Part shown: positions 1 to 8,247 of the stretch, one piece after another
Position numbering within the stretch: the stretch's first letter is position 1
How the letters are laid out: the number at the start of each line of letters is the position of its first letter
Assembly (NCBI GenBank): GCA_022822745.1
Contig: JAJEAO010000096.1
Location: 1-44,079 of the forward strand
DNA from: Acidobacteriota bacterium
GTDB taxonomy: Bacteria; Acidobacteriota; Vicinamibacteria; Marinacidobacterales; Marinacidobacteraceae
DNA: 44,079 bases
Direction: 5' to 3'
Translations under genes and position numbers: made by a program
The notes under the pieces: generated by a model
The model's input: the letters and a program-made list of their open reading frames with translations, nothing else
Told to the model about the DNA's origin: nothing
Database searches by the model: none

Positions 1-94
1 ATCGAGGTCACGGCAGCCTGAGACAGCGCGAAGCCTGCCCTCGACCTCCACTCGCGGTGTAGTGCCATAGCTGTCTGTGGCGTGTCGTAACTCT

Positions 95-283
95 TTACAC
101 CACAACGAGTTGCAAATTCAAACTGTCGAAGATGAGCCAGACGAGAGGCTGGGGCCGCTCCATCTCGGCGGCGACGAGCCGAACGACGCGGAGCGCGCGC
201 TTCCGGTCCGTCCGGATCCGGAACGTCAGATCCGCAAGGCAACCAGGATCGAAGACGGCTTCCCGGGATGTCGGACGGATCAC
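95..283 (-). pseudogene. Truncated YoeB/Txe-type toxin
   Basis: The 62-residue frame starts with GTG overlapping the antitoxin stop (GTGA at 280-283), the usual arrangement of a yefM-yoeB pair. Residues 7-43 follow the first half of the YoeB/Txe family, with the pattern of a Trp/Asp-rich start, a TDRK-like element and a helix ending in EMERP. After about residue 44 the similarity stops and the frame runs into unrelated sequence (QPLVWL onwards). The family is normally about 84 residues and keeps its catalytic Glu, Arg, His and Tyr in the second half, so this copy should lack mRNA-cleaving activity. The toxin assignment rests on position plus partial similarity; the loss of the C-terminal half is seen directly. 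Confidence 0.5.
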
Positions 284-561
284 TCCGTCAGGCCGAAGCG
301 TTCGCGGAGCTCCTCGACGGTCATGACGACTCCCTCCCCGGCATCGGCTCGGGCCATGGCCTGGCGCAACCTTTCGGCATTCCTGGGCGAGCGGAGCAGA
401 TAGTCCGTCTCGGTCAGGGATCTGAGTTCCCGAGCGGCGATGAGGGCGACGGGTTCCTTGCCGGGCCGCCGGATCATGACGGGCTCGCGGGTGTCGGTCA
501 CCTGATCCATGAGTCTGGCCAGTTGCCTGACCGCGGCGCCCGTTGTGACTTCCCGAATCAT
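280..561 (-). CDS. YefM/Phd-family antitoxin
   Basis: This 93-residue protein has the Phd/YefM fold signature: an N-terminal strand-helix (MIREVTTGAAVRQLARLMDQ), a central EPVMIRRPGKEPVALIA segment, and a helical tail rich in Arg and Glu that would bind and neutralise the toxin. Family members bind DNA as dimers and repress their own operon. The ATG at 559-561 lies only 4 bp after the coxE stop, so the pair is probably transcribed with the cox genes. Its cognate toxin (95-283) looks truncated, so it may now act only as a DNA-binding protein or as an antidote to toxins encoded elsewhere. Confidence 0.8.
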   Translation of the reverse strand: MIREVTTGAAVRQLARLMDQVTDTREPVMIRRPGKEPVALIAARELRSLTETDYLLRSPRNAERLRQAMARADAGEGVVMTVEELRERFGLTE

Positions 562-565
562 GCCC

Positions 566-1792
566 CTAGCCTGGCGCGACGGTCGAGGCTGCGGCGCGTT
601 CCGGACCCGGAAGACGATTGCCGGGGCGGCTTCGAACCGGGTCCAGACAGCGCAGGTGATCGGCGAGCGCGCGGACGCTGACCAGGTTGTTCACCGGCAG
701 GAAGTCATGGACGAACGGAAGGGCCGCCGTCATGCCGCGGGTCAGCGGCTCGTAGCCGGGATCGGCGAGCAGCGGGTTCAGCCAGACGATCCGCCAGGCG
801 AGGCCCCGCAGCCGCTCCATCTCGGCCGCCACGAGCCCCGGATCGCCGCGATCCCAGCCGTCGCTGACCAGCAGGACGACCGCGGAGGAGGTCGGGAGCC
901 GGCGGGACCACTCCCGGTTGAACCGTCGCAGCGCGTCCCCGATGCGGGTCCCGCCGGACCAGTCCCGAACCGCCTCCGACGCCTCCGCGAGCGCCCGGTC
1001 CACCCGCCGGTCCGCCAGCTTGCGGGTGAGGCGGGTGAGGCGGGTCGCGAACACGAACGCCTCCACCCGGCCCGGCGCGCCGTGGGACAGTCCGTAGAGG
1101 AAGTGGAGCAGCACGCGGGCGGTCTGCTCCATGGAGCCGCTGACATCGGCGAGCACGATGATCGGCCGCGGCTTCTCCCGGCGGCGACGCCGTTCCAGCC
1201 GCAGCCACTCGCCCCCCGAGCGCAGACTCCGCCGCAGCGTCCGGCGGAAGTCGAGCGAACGGCGGCCTCCGGGTCGGTAGCGGACCACCCGGCGGCGCGC
1301 CGCCTCCCACCCGGCCTCGCGGATGAGCCGGCGGACCTCGGCGAGCTCCTCCTCGTCGAGGTCCGAGAAGTCGCGCCGCGCCAGCGCCTCCCGGTCGCTC
1401 CAGACCCGCTGGGCGTAGGGCCGGGGCGGGCCGTCCCCGCGCTCCTCCCCTCGCGACCCGGAAAGCGGCCGGAACGTCGCCGGGGTGAGCGCGGGGATCT
1501 TCCGCCGCAGCGTCATCCCCGGCAGCCGAGCGCGCGACCAGCGCTCCGGGGGCGTCTCCCAGAACATCGCGAAGGCGGCGTCGAACAGCTCGAGATCCCC
1601 GCGGCGGTGGACGAGCAGCGCCCGCGCCGCGCCGTGGAACTCCTCCCGGCGAAACCGATCCACCAGGGTCAGAGCCTCGGCGAGATCCAGCATCCGGGCA
1701 TGGGACACCGGAAGGTCCAGCCCGCGGAGCAGGCGACCGAAGAGCGTGAGGTTGACCAGCAGCGGCGGAAGCGACGCCGCCCTCGCGCTCAC
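566..1792 (-). CDS. coxE: CoxE-like VWA-domain protein
   Basis: The 408-residue product belongs to the CoxE/VWA_CoxE family, which works with the MoxR-type ATPase CoxD to mature the molybdenum site of CO-dehydrogenase-type enzymes. The C-terminal half is a von Willebrand A domain with the MIDAS motif DVSGSM at residues 216-221, a GGTRIGD element near 283 and SDGWDRGD near 315, the metal-binding loops expected. The N-terminal half is helical and Arg-rich, as in the family. The GTG start at 1790-1792 overlaps the coxD stop (GTGA), which fixes the start and implies translational coupling. The same frame stays open much further upstream, but that part overlaps coxD and is not coding. Confidence 0.88.
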   Translation of the reverse strand: MSARAASLPPLLVNLTLFGRLLRGLDLPVSHARMLDLAEALTLVDRFRREEFHGAARALLVHRRGDLELFDAAFAMFWETPPERWSRARLPGMTLRRKIPALTPATFRPLSGSRGEERGDGPPRPYAQRVWSDREALARRDFSDLDEEELAEVRRLIREAGWEAARRRVVRYRPGGRRSLDFRRTLRRSLRSGGEWLRLERRRRREKPRPIIVLADVSGSMEQTARVLLHFLYGLSHGAPGRVEAFVFATRLTRLTRKLADRRVDRALAEASEAVRDWSGGTRIGDALRRFNREWSRRLPTSSAVVLLVSDGWDRGDPGLVAAEMERLRGLAWRIVWLNPLLADPGYEPLTRGMTAALPFVHDFLPVNNLVSVRALADHLRCLDPVRSRPGNRLPGPERAAASTVAPG

Positions 1793-2730
1793 GCGGGAGT
1801 GGCCGTGACCCGAACGAGGATCGCCCCCGCCCGCTCCCCCCGCACCGTGTCGAGGTCGTCCCGGTACTTGAGCAGCGCGCCGAGAGTGCGGTCCACCACC
1901 TTCTCGTCGAGCGCCGTCCGCCCCAGCGCGGCGAGCGCCGTGGTCCAGTCCAGCGTCTCCGAAACGCCGGGGCGCTTGAACAGGTCCATTTCGCGCAGCT
2001 CCTGCGCGAAGCGGGTGGCCTCGGCGGCGAGCCGGGCGGCCGCCTGCGGCACCCGCTCGCGGACGATTTCGAGTTCGCGCTCGTAGTCGGGGTACGGGAT
2101 CCAGTGGTAGAGGCATCGGCGCTTCAGGGCGTCGTGGACCTCGCGGGTGCGGTTCGAGGTGAGGATCACGACCGGCGGGGCCTCCGCCCGGATCGGCCCG
2201 ACTTCGGGAATCGTGATCTGGAAGTCGGAGAGGACTTCGAGCAGGTAGGCCTCGAACTCCTCGTCGCTGCGGTCCACCTCGTCGAGGAGCAGGACGGGCC
2301 GCGAGCCGGGATGCGAGGTCTCGACCGCGGTCAGCAGCGGTCGCCGCAGCAGGAAATCCGGGGCGAAGAGGTCGGCCTCGGCGAGCGACGCGCCCCGGCT
2401 CTCCGCCATCCGGATGGCGAGCATCTGCCGCGCGTAGTTCCACTCGTAGGCGGCCTGGGCGATGTCGATGCCCTCGTAGCACTGGAGCCGGATCAGCGGA
2501 ACGCCGAGGATCGCCGCGGTCGTCTTGGCGAGCTCGGTCTTGCCGACGCCGGCCTCGCCCTCGAGGAAGAGCGGTCGCTCCAGCCGGAGCGCCAGGTAGA
2601 GCGCGGTGGCGAGGCCCGAGTCCGCGATATAGCCCCGCCCGGCCAGCGCCTCCCCCAGCTCGGCGACGGAGCCGGGCGGAACCCCGCCTCCAGAACGGCG
2701 AGTGTGCCGGTTCGGAGACCGGCGCTCCAT
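1789..2730 (-). CDS. coxD: MoxR-family AAA+ ATPase CoxD
   Basis: The 313-residue MoxR-type AAA+ protein is predicted to be the cytoplasmic chaperone that, with CoxE, inserts or sulfurates the active-site metal of the CoxL subunit. Visible motifs are Walker A GEAGVGKT at residues 58-65, Walker B PVLLLDEVDRSDEEF near 150, sensor-type ILTSN and an arginine-rich KRRCLYHWIPYPD segment typical of CoxD. The ATG at 2728-2730 was chosen because it lies just downstream of coxM (11-bp gap) and gives a family-like length. It overlaps coxE by 4 bp. The first 20 residues are basic and poorly conserved. Confidence 0.9.
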   Translation of the reverse strand: MERRSPNRHTRRSGGGVPPGSVAELGEALAGRGYIADSGLATALYLALRLERPLFLEGEAGVGKTELAKTTAAILGVPLIRLQCYEGIDIAQAAYEWNYARQMLAIRMAESRGASLAEADLFAPDFLLRRPLLTAVETSHPGSRPVLLLDEVDRSDEEFEAYLLEVLSDFQITIPEVGPIRAEAPPVVILTSNRTREVHDALKRRCLYHWIPYPDYERELEIVRERVPQAAARLAAEATRFAQELREMDLFKRPGVSETLDWTTALAALGRTALDEKVVDRTLGALLKYRDDLDTVRGERAGAILVRVTATPA

Positions 2731-2741
2731 GCTGCCCGCCG

Positions 2742-3596
2742 TCACCCCGCGCGGCTGGCCGCGGCGGCGAGCGCCCGCCGCGCGTGGACCTCGGCGAGAT
2801 GGACCCGGAATTCGGCCGAGGCGTAGAGGTCGCCGACCGCGCCGTCGAGGCTCTCGCCGACCCGCCCCGCCGCCGTCCGGATGCGGTCCTGGTTCGCCGG
2901 ACGGCCGCAGAGCGACTCCGAGACCGGCCCGGCGAGGACTGCGCACCCGGTGACGCCGTTCACGCCCACCGCGCATTCGCTCACGTCCCCGCCCTCGGTC
3001 GCGACCCTTGCCGCGACGCCGACGACGGCGTAGCTGGAGGCGGGGTGGCGGTGCTTCAGGTAGGCCGTGCCGCGAGCCGCGGGGATCCGGACGCCGGTGA
3101 TGACCTCGGTCTCGTCGAGACAGGTCGTGAACATGTCCACGAAGAGGTCCGACGCAGCGATCGTCCGCTCGCCGTTGCTGCCGACGGCCGTGATCTCGGC
3201 CCCGAAGGCCAGCATGGCGCCGGGGTAGTCGGCGCCGGGATCGTTGTGGGCGAGGCTGCCCCCGATCGTCCCCCGGTTCCGCACCTGGATGTCCCCGATG
3301 GCGGCCGCCGCTTCCGCGAGTCCCGGGCAGGCGGACTTCACGGCGGCCGACGCCGCGACCTCGGCGTGGGTCGTCAGCGCCCCGATGGCGAGCCCGTCCT
3401 CGTCGGAGGAGATGCCCGAGAGACCTTCGATCCGGCCGATGTCCACGAGCGCCGTCGGCTGGGCGACTCGCAGTTTCATCGCCGGGATCAGGCTGTGCCC
3501 CCCGGACACCAGCTTGGCGCCTTCGACGCTGCCGAGGAGCTGGACCGCTTCCTCGATGGAGGCGGCGCGGTGGTAGTCGAATCGGCTGGGATACAT
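2742..3596 (-). CDS. coxM: CO dehydrogenase medium (FAD) subunit
   Basis: The 284-residue protein is the flavoprotein subunit of a xanthine-oxidase-family molybdenum hydroxylase; it passes electrons from the iron-sulfur subunit to the acceptor. Two FAD pyrophosphate-binding motifs are present: SGGHSLIPAM at residues 31-40 and TIGGS at 110-114. These are followed by the DxFVDMFTT-like segment and the C-terminal CO_deh_flav_C domain. Length matches CoxM (about 285). A Shine-Dalgarno-like AAGGAGAA lies just upstream of the ATG at 3594-3596. It sits between coxL and coxD in a single minus-strand operon. Confidence 0.92.
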   Translation of the reverse strand: MYPSRFDYHRAASIEEAVQLLGSVEGAKLVSGGHSLIPAMKLRVAQPTALVDIGRIEGLSGISSDEDGLAIGALTTHAEVAASAAVKSACPGLAEAAAAIGDIQVRNRGTIGGSLAHNDPGADYPGAMLAFGAEITAVGSNGERTIAASDLFVDMFTTCLDETEVITGVRIPAARGTAYLKHRHPASSYAVVGVAARVATEGGDVSECAVGVNGVTGCAVLAGPVSESLCGRPANQDRIRTAAGRVGESLDGAVGDLYASAEFRVHLAEVHARRALAAAASRAG

Positions 3597-3623
3597 CGCG
3601 TTCTCCTTGGTCTCCGGCGAGGC

Positions 3624-5987
3624 TCAGGCAGCCGCCGACTGTGCGTCGCGGACGGCGCGCCAGATGCGCTCCGGAGTGAGCGGCAGCTCGACGTGCTTCA
3701 CGCCGAGGGGACGCAGCGCGTCGAGCACGGCGTTCGCCACCGCCGGCGTGGCGGCGATCGTCCCCATCTCGCCCGCGCCCTTCACCCCGAGCGGGTTGTG
3801 CGGCGACGGGGTCTCGATCCGGTCCACCTCGATCCCGGGGAGGAGGTCGGCGCGCGGCACCGCGTACTCGAGCATCGTCCCGGTGAGGAAACTGCCGTCC
3901 TCGGCGTAGCCCGCTGTTTCCGTGAGCGCCTGTCCCACGCCCTGGACGACGCCGCCCTGGATCTGGCCTTCGACGATCATGGGGTTGATCACCTTGCCCA
4001 CGTCGTCCACCGCCACGTAGCGGAGGATCCGGACCTGCCAGGTCTCGGGACAGACCTCGACCTCGCAGATGTGCGAACTCGCCGGGAAAGTGAAGTTCTC
4101 CGGGTCGTAGAAGCTCACGAAGTCGAGCCCCGGCTCCACGCCCTCGGGGAGGTTGTGCGCGGTGTACGCGGCGAAGGCGATCTCCCCGAATGCCTTCGCG
4201 CGGTCCGGCGAGCCCTTCACGTGGACGCGCCCGGCGTCGCGGTCGTACACCACGTCCTCCTCGGCGGCTTCGAGCAGGTGGGCGCCGATCTTCACGACCT
4301 TGGCGCGGACCTTCTCGGCGCTCCGCACCAGGGCCGAGCCGCCCACGCAGGCGCTCCGGCTGCCGTAGGTCCCCATGCCGAAGTTGATCCGGCCGGTGTC
4401 TCCGTGGACGACCTCGACGCTCTCGAGCGGGACGCCGAGCTCGTCGGCGACGACCTGGGCGAGGGTCGTCTCGTGCCCCTGGCCGTGGGTGTGGGATCCG
4501 GTGAAGACGCTGATCTGCCCGGTCGGGTGGACCCGCACTTCGCCGCTCTCCCAGAAACCGACCGCGGAGCCGAGCGAACCGGCGACCGCCGAGGGCGCCG
4601 GACCGCTCGCCTCGATGCAGCAGACGACGCCGACGCCGCGGAGCCTGCCCTCCTCGCGGGCCTCCTCCTGCGCCCTGCGCATCCCGTCGTAGTCGGCGTT
4701 GGCCGCCGCCGTGGACATGAGGCGGTCGTAGTCGCCGCTGTCGTAGAGGAAGGCGACCGGGGTCTGGTAGGGGAATTCCTCCTTGCGGATCGCGTTCTGC
4801 TTCCGCAGATCCAGCGGATCGCGCCCGAGCCGGTCGGCGGCGAGGTCCACCAGCCGTTCGACCAGATAGGCCGCCTCGGGCCGTCCGGCGCCCCGGTAGG
4901 CGTCCACCGGCACCGTGTTCGTGAGGGTTCCGTGGACCCGTCCGAAGACGCCCTTCGTGCGGTAGTTCCCCGCCAGCAGGGTGATGTAGAGCGCCGTCGG
5001 GATGAGGGGCGCGAAGGTCGAGAGGTAGGCCCCCTGGTTCGCCCAGGTCTCGACATCGAGACCGGTGAAGGTCCCGTCGGACTTCATCGCGAGCCGCGCC
5101 ACGGTGACATGGTCCCGTCCGTGGGAGTCCGTCATCTGGCTCTCCGTGCGCGTCGCGACCCACTTCGCCGGCCGACCGATCTGGCGCGCCACCCACGGGA
5201 CGATCACTTCCTCGGGGTAGTGGAAGATCTTGCTCCCGAAGCCGCCGCCCACATCCGGCGAGATCACCCGCAGCTTGCTCTCCGGGATCCCGAGGGTGAA
5301 CGCGGAGAGCAGCAGCCGGATCGGGTGCGGGTTCTGGCTGGTCGTCCAGACCGTCATCTCTTCGGAGGCGGCGTCCCAGGAGGCGGCGGCGGCGCGGGGC
5401 TCCATCGCCGTCGGGATGAGCCGCTGGTTCACCAGCTCCAGCTCGACGGTTTCGTCCGCCTCGGCGAACGCCTGCTTGCAGGCCTCCGAGTCCCCGAGCT
5501 TCCAGTAGTAGGAGACGTTGCCTTCGATCCCGTCGTGGAGCTGCGGCGCATCGGCATCCGTGGTCCCGCGAGCGTCCACGACCGAGGGGAGCGACTCGTA
5601 CTCGACCTCGATGGCCTCCACCGCATCGCTGGCGGTGTAGGGATCCTCGGCCACCACGACCGCGACCGAGTCCCCGACGTGCATCACCCGGTCGGTGACG
5701 ACGACCGGGCGCTCCGGAACCTTCGTGTCCGGCACGAGCCAGCCGCAGGGCAGCGCCCCGCAACCGCCGTCGGCGAAATCCCTGCCGGTGAACACCGCGA
5801 TCACGCCGTCCATGGCGGCAGCAGCCGAGCTGTCCACCCCGACGACCCGCGCGTGCGGGTAGGGGCTGCGCTTCACCGCGACGTGCGCCATCCCGTGGAG
5901 TTCGAGATTCGCGACGTAGCGGCCCTTGCCCTGGATGAAACGGGGATCCTCCCGCCGCTTCACCGAGTGTCCAACGTAACGGCCCAT
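3624..5987 (-). CDS. coxL: CO dehydrogenase large (Mo) subunit, form II type
   Basis: The 787-residue catalytic subunit should bind the molybdopterin-cytosine-dinucleotide cofactor. It carries the AYRGAGR active-site signature at about residues 361-367, which marks form II (form I has AYxCSFR), and the GVKGAGEMGT loop near 735-743 containing the catalytic Glu. Full length is typical of CoxL. True CO oxidation is well established for form I; form II enzymes are partly uncharacterised and may hydroxylate other small substrates, so the substrate is inferred. The ATG at 5985-5987 follows AGGAGAGAG, a strong ribosome site. The gene lies 48 bp after coxS and 27 bp before coxM. Confidence 0.92.
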   Translation of the reverse strand: MGRYVGHSVKRREDPRFIQGKGRYVANLELHGMAHVAVKRSPYPHARVVGVDSSAAAAMDGVIAVFTGRDFADGGCGALPCGWLVPDTKVPERPVVVTDRVMHVGDSVAVVVAEDPYTASDAVEAIEVEYESLPSVVDARGTTDADAPQLHDGIEGNVSYYWKLGDSEACKQAFAEADETVELELVNQRLIPTAMEPRAAAASWDAASEEMTVWTTSQNPHPIRLLLSAFTLGIPESKLRVISPDVGGGFGSKIFHYPEEVIVPWVARQIGRPAKWVATRTESQMTDSHGRDHVTVARLAMKSDGTFTGLDVETWANQGAYLSTFAPLIPTALYITLLAGNYRTKGVFGRVHGTLTNTVPVDAYRGAGRPEAAYLVERLVDLAADRLGRDPLDLRKQNAIRKEEFPYQTPVAFLYDSGDYDRLMSTAAANADYDGMRRAQEEAREEGRLRGVGVVCCIEASGPAPSAVAGSLGSAVGFWESGEVRVHPTGQISVFTGSHTHGQGHETTLAQVVADELGVPLESVEVVHGDTGRINFGMGTYGSRSACVGGSALVRSAEKVRAKVVKIGAHLLEAAEEDVVYDRDAGRVHVKGSPDRAKAFGEIAFAAYTAHNLPEGVEPGLDFVSFYDPENFTFPASSHICEVEVCPETWQVRILRYVAVDDVGKVINPMIVEGQIQGGVVQGVGQALTETAGYAEDGSFLTGTMLEYAVPRADLLPGIEVDRIETPSPHNPLGVKGAGEMGTIAATPAVANAVLDALRPLGVKHVELPLTPERIWRAVRDAQSAAA

Positions 5988-6035
5988 CTCTCTCCTCCTG
6001 TTGCCGATCGCTTCCGGATCCGTCGCCCGCCCGCG

Positions 6036-6506
6036 TCAGGCGCTCTCGCGGGCGCCCGCCGCCACGATGGACTTCACGATGTTCTCGTAGCCGGTGCACC
6101 GGCACAGATTCCCTTCGAGCCCGTGCCGCACCTCCGCATCCGAGGCGCACGGGTTCCGATCGAGGATCTCCACCGCCGTCAGGATCATGCCCGGAGTGCA
6201 GAACCCGCATTGCAGGCCGTGGTTGTCCCAGAACGCCTGCTGGATCGGATGGAGTCCGTTCTCGCCGGCCAGTCCCTCGATCGTGGTGACATCGCACCCG
6301 TCGGCCTGCACCGCGAGCAGAGTGCACGACTTGACCGCCTTGCCGTCCATGAGGACCGTGCAGGAGCCGCACTGCGAGGTGTCGCAGCCGATGTTCGCGC
6401 CGGTCAGACCCAGCTCGTCGCGGAGCAGGTGGCACAGCAGCAGGCGGGGCTCGACCTCGACGTCGCGGGCCTCGCCGTTGACCTTGAGACAGACGCGGTG
6501 ATTCAT
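6036..6506 (-). CDS. coxS: CO dehydrogenase small (2Fe-2S) subunit
   Basis: The 156-residue iron-sulfur subunit carries the two [2Fe-2S] clusters that move electrons from the Mo site to FAD. The N-terminal plant-ferredoxin-type cluster ligands are C41, C46, C49 and C61. The C-terminal helical domain has C100/C103 (CGFC) and C135/C137 (CRC) followed by TGYENIV. All eight ligands are intact and the length is standard. An AAGGAGAT ribosome site precedes the ATG at 6504-6506. It is the first subunit gene of the S-L-M-D-E cluster, an order different from the classical M-S-L of form I operons. Confidence 0.95.
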   Translation of the reverse strand: MNHRVCLKVNGEARDVEVEPRLLLCHLLRDELGLTGANIGCDTSQCGSCTVLMDGKAVKSCTLLAVQADGCDVTTIEGLAGENGLHPIQQAFWDNHGLQCGFCTPGMILTAVEILDRNPCASDAEVRHGLEGNLCRCTGYENIVKSIVAAGARESA

Positions 6507-6589
6507 CGCGATCTCCTTCGGTTTCAGATCCTCTGGGGCGGATTCCGCGCGAATCTACCAGACCGGCCCGCCCTGGCCGACCGGCCGAC

Positions 6590-7732
6590 TCAGGGCCCGG
6601 GGAGGAAGCGCTGGACGCGGCGGCCGGTGGAGGCCTCGCCCACGTAGATCGCACCCTTCGAATCCACATCCATGCCGTGGGGGCGCAGGAACTGCCCGAG
6701 CTGGCGGCCACCGCGCCCGAACTCGCCCACGACCTCGAGATCCTCCCGCCGCAGCACCCACACCTTGTGGTTCGTGCCGTCCGCCAGGTAGAGCCAGCGC
6801 TGCTCCGGATCGGGGGAGAACGCCACCACGAAGGCGGAACCGGAGGCGCGCGTCCGGGGCGCGATGGTCCGCTCGGTCACGAACGTCCCGTCGAGCTCGA
6901 ACACCTGGATGCGATTGCCCCGGCGATCCGCCACATAGAGGAGCCCGTCGTCGGCCCCCCGGAGTCCGTGCACCGTGGAGAACTGACCTGGCGGCGGACT
7001 CGATTCGTCGCGGCCGGCATAGTCGTACGCGGCCTCGTCGTCCGGGGGCTCCCCGTAGGCCCCCCAGTGACGGAGGTAGGCGCCGGAATCGGCGTCGAAG
7101 ACGACGACCCGCCGGTTGCCGTAGCCATCGGCGATGAACAGCTCGTTCGTCTCGGCATGGACCCACATCCCGGCGGGGCCGCCGAGCAGCTCCCGATGGT
7201 CGCTGCCGCCGATCTCGTCGTAGGTCCCGATCGTCATCAGATGCTCGCCGGACCGGGTGAACTTCATGACCCGGTGGTGGCGGAAGGTGCCGATCCACAC
7301 GTGGTCGTCGTGGTCCACGAACAGACCGTGGGGATTCCGCGGATAGATCGCGATGTCCATCGGGTCCGGATCCTCCCAGGCCTGGACCAGCTCGCCGGTC
7401 GGGTCGAGCTCGAACACCGTCGGCGCCGGAACGCAGCACGTCGCGATCGGCGGATCCTGGACCGCGGCGGCCTCCTCCGGGGTGAGGGTCTCGGGAAGGT
7501 GCGTGATCCAGACGTGGTCGTTCCGGTCCACGAAGACCGAGGTGATGGACCCGAGGATCCAGTCGTTCGGCAACTCCGGCGGCCATGTCGGATCCACCCG
7601 GAACACCGGCGGCTGATCCGGGGCGACCGCCTCCGGCTCGTCGGAGTCCCGAGTTCCGCCTCCACTCCCGCAGGCGGGGAGGAGCAACAGCAGAAGGGCG
7701 GCGGAAGGAGCGACGGAGAGGAGCGACTTCAT
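6590..7732 (-). CDS. NHL-repeat beta-propeller lipoprotein
   Basis: The 380-residue protein begins with a signal peptide ending in a lipobox (LLPAC, Cys near residue 21), so it should be an exported lipoprotein. The rest is built from about six NHL-type blades with repeated phrases such as PHGLFVDHDDHVWIG, LFIADGYGNRRVVVF, LYVADRRGNRIQVF and HGMDVDSKGAIYVGE. Such propellers bind ligands or proteins; a peptidyl-alpha-hydroxyglycine-lyase-like fold is one known relative. It precedes coxS by 83 bp in the same direction and may be co-transcribed, perhaps as a periplasmic companion of the dehydrogenase, but nothing in the sequence proves that link. Confidence 0.82.
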   Translation of the reverse strand: MKSLLSVAPSAALLLLLLPACGSGGGTRDSDEPEAVAPDQPPVFRVDPTWPPELPNDWILGSITSVFVDRNDHVWITHLPETLTPEEAAAVQDPPIATCCVPAPTVFELDPTGELVQAWEDPDPMDIAIYPRNPHGLFVDHDDHVWIGTFRHHRVMKFTRSGEHLMTIGTYDEIGGSDHRELLGGPAGMWVHAETNELFIADGYGNRRVVVFDADSGAYLRHWGAYGEPPDDEAAYDYAGRDESSPPPGQFSTVHGLRGADDGLLYVADRRGNRIQVFELDGTFVTERTIAPRTRASGSAFVVAFSPDPEQRWLYLADGTNHKVWVLRREDLEVVGEFGRGGRQLGQFLRPHGMDVDSKGAIYVGEASTGRRVQRFLPGP

Positions 7733-8247
7733 GGTGGCAGGTCTTCAAGTGTTCGCCCGGCCGGTCTCGCTGTCAATCGGCCCTTTCCGCGGAGCTGTCC
7801 GCGGGACCGGGGTGTGCACGGGGCCTTCACTCCGGCCCGCGCGACGAGGCGCGAGAACCCCGGGACATTCCGACGCCCCTGGCCTCCGGCCCTGGCTCGC
7901 AGCAGATCGCCACTGCTCTGGCGCTCCACCTCGCGACGCTGGATCGCCTTCATCGCAACGGTCAGCCCCGCCCGATTCGCGACCTGGGACCGGCGGATGG
8001 CCATCTCCGCCCGGGCGATGGGCCTGCCACTGTTCGATCTCGAGCCCCGAACCCGGGTCGGCAGGACTTCCGACCCCGCCCGCCATCCTCAAGCCTCCGG
8101 GGGGCTGCCCCGCTCCGACCGTTTCGGAACAGCGGGGCCTGGACGCCGGGCGTTCGCAACCGCCAGCCCAGCGAACCATGAAGACCGAGCGCGCCCACGC
8201 CGCGCCGCGCCCGGCACCGAACTAACTAGACTTCCGGGAGTTCGGCA
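7733..8247. other. Intergenic region between divergent genes
   Basis: About 515 bp separate two divergently transcribed genes and must contain promoters for both, although no clear -35/-10 pair stands out in this GC-rich sequence. A 91-codon minus-strand frame (7729-8004) begins MAIRRSQVANRAGL; I do not recognise it and consider it doubtful. A strong hairpin at 8107-8138 is listed separately. Near the right end GGGAG at about 8240 serves as ribosome site for the gene starting at 8248. Confidence 0.5.
8107..8138. repeat. Hairpin-forming inverted repeat
   Basis: The left arm GCCCCGCTCCGA pairs with TCGG and AGCGGGGC on the right, leaving a 3-nt bulge (AAC) and a 5-nt loop (CCGTT). That gives 12 base pairs, mostly GC. 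No T-run follows, and it lies between divergent genes, so it is not an obvious terminator of either. It sits about 110 bp before the VWA gene and could be a leader structure or protein-binding site. Confidence 0.45.

Noticed and set aside
2784..6647. A very long open frame on the plus strand opposite the cox genes
   Set aside because: It lies antisense to four clearly conserved genes, has Arg/Asp/His/Gly-rich composition and no domain; long antisense frames are a by-product of high GC.
1789..6711. A 1640-codon minus-strand frame containing coxD
   Set aside because: Only the last 313 codons are a real gene; the rest overlaps coxM, coxL and coxS in another frame and is low-complexity Arg/Gly.
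7729..8004. A 91-codon minus-strand frame as a gene
   Set aside because: No recognisable family and no ribosome site; kept only as a note in the intergenic entry.
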